Shown: positions 63,470 to 64,000 of the stretch, piece after piece | Numbering within the stretch: position 1 is the stretch's first letter | Layout: every line of letters starts with the position of its first letter | Source: an uncultured Paracoccaceae bacterium | Lineage (GTDB): Bacteria; Pseudomonadota; Alphaproteobacteria; Rhodobacterales; Rhodobacteraceae | Direction: 5' to 3' | Length of the DNA: 64,000 bases | Assembly (NCBI GenBank): GCA_938016515.1 | Contig: CALILP010000068.1 | Location: 1 to 64,000 of the forward strand | Made by a program: the position numbers and the translations under genes | Notes under the pieces: generated by a model | Seen by the model: the letters and a program-made list of their open reading frames with translations, nothing else | Databases searched by the model: none | Told to the model about the DNA's origin: nothing

Positions 63470-63733
63470 TTAGTTATTGATGATATAGACAATCGCTGCC
63501 ACGACAATCGGTGGCACGACAAAGACCAGCCCAATCAGCTTGGGCCGAAAGCTCTTGTTGTAGGCCGCAACCCCTTGTTCGACGTAAGCCTCGCGCGTGA
63601 TGCCTTCAACCGGGTTTTCGTCATAGGCCTTTTCCAGCTTTTCGCGCCGAACCGACCGCGAATAAAGTGAGATCGACAAATAGATGACCCCCAAGGCCAC
63701 AAAGCCAAATACTACAAGACGCAAGAATGCCAT
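63470..63733 (-). CDS. Small two-helix membrane protein
   Basis: An 87-residue protein with membrane helices near residues 2-22 and 66-85 and a charged loop between (RSVRREKLEKAYDENPVEGI). I believe similar proteins occur in roseobacters but know no function. It starts 3 bp after the upstream gene's stop codon and ends 19 bp before DUF1523, so it belongs to the same operon. Confidence 0.82.
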   Translation of the reverse strand: MAFLRLVVFGFVALGVIYLSISLYSRSVRREKLEKAYDENPVEGITREAYVEQGVAAYNKSFRPKLIGLVFVVPPIVVAAIVYIINN

Positions 63734-63736
63734 CGT

Positions 63737-64000
63737 TTAATCCCAGTCCACACGGCCCCAAGGGCCAACTTTATTGATCACGTCCGACCTTATACGGTAT
63801 CCGCGCCCGTCTGACCAAGGCCCCTTTAGCCGGGTCCGGGTTTGCGGCTCTTCCATTGGGTCCTCATGGCCGAAAAGCGCCTCGCGGGTGCCTGCCTTAT
63901 CGACCTGATATTCCCGGTCAAGGAAATCGGCGACATAATCCCGTTTTTCGTCCGGCCAAGTCGCGTACAGCGCGTAGAACACTTCCTTATGGCATATGAA
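63737..64000 (-). CDS. C-terminal part of an unknown protein
   Basis: An open frame reaching the window edge; the readable part is at least 87 residues (ICHKEVFYALYATWPDEKRD near the edge, ending GRGYRIRSDVINKVGPWGRV then DWD). A GTG at 63982 could start an 81-residue protein, but the frame stays open and protein-like beyond it, so truncation by the window is more likely. It is soluble and charged, and no family was recognised. First visible gene of the minus-strand operon with the two-helix protein, DUF1523 and the TolB-like gene. Confidence 0.7.
   Translation of the reverse strand, partial: FICHKEVFYALYATWPDEKRDYVADFLDREYQVDKAGTREALFGHEDPMEEPQTRTRLKGPWSDGRGYRIRSDVINKVGPWGRVDWD

Overview
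The window looks like a chromosomal segment of a marine alphaproteobacterium of the Rhodobacteraceae (roseobacter group, perhaps near Loktanella, Yoonia or Octadecabacter). The evidence is about 60% GC, protein families typical of that group (DUF2842, DUF1150, DUF1523, DUF2161, the H-type lectin, the YbjN-type protein, a fused SAT/APS-kinase, the TIGR01459 HAD) and local gene orders usual there (HAD-MaoC-ribF, lgt-midA-pgeF, Hsp20-DUF1150, Lrp divergent from trxB). The genus is inference. I see no prophage, CRISPR array, rRNA or tRNA.

Layout. 1-3.1 kb: start of gor (minus), an acyl-CoA synthetase gene on the opposite strand, a 265-bp MITE-like element, and rpiA. 3.1-18.9 kb: mostly housekeeping and small conserved genes (JAMM-like secreted DUF4329 protein, GST, L-serine dehydratase, two-gene overlaps, thiamine pyrophosphokinase, an 804-residue very acidic protein, purA-DUF2842, secG-pyrG, MipA/OmpV, rlmJ, NUDIX/methyltransferase pair, TerB). 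18.9-27.9 kb: a polar amino-acid/amine ABC importer (ATPase, binding protein, two permeases), a VPxPA-CTERM-type surface protein and a gamma-glutamylation block (two glutamine-synthetase-like ligases, a class I amidotransferase, an FAD oxidase). Together these suggest uptake and gamma-glutamyl breakdown of a polyamine or similar amine.

27.9-38 kb: YbjN protein, lipoprotein, M42 peptidase, ubiK divergent from lgt-midA-pgeF, a small gene with its own terminator, a Hint-fold protein, DedA, Lrp and trxB. 38-46.2 kb: a sulfate-activation gene (SAT/APS kinase) joined in frame to a MarR-type helix-turn-helix segment, a Pit phosphate transporter, Hsp20-DUF1150, purEK and a lipase-like protein. 46.2-54 kb: NUDIX, an EamA exporter, groESL under a CIRCE operator, TraB/GumN, DUF2161 and a family II pyrophosphatase. 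54.1-55.2 kb is an AT-richer islet of unknown genes. 55.2-64 kb: HAD, MaoC, ribF, YcgN, threonine aldolase, DsbA-family isomerase, prs, H-type lectin, and a minus-strand envelope-type operon that runs off the window.

The most unusual content is in the non-coding layer and at gene boundaries. There are two members of one terminal-inverted-repeat family, each of which supplies the stop codon of the neighbouring gene. There are three further families of short dispersed palindromes, including one inside groESL. A 3' element follows two unrelated genes in the same orientation. A pair of dyads precedes the HTH-SAT/APS-kinase frame. A permease frame appears to begin upstream of any normal start codon.
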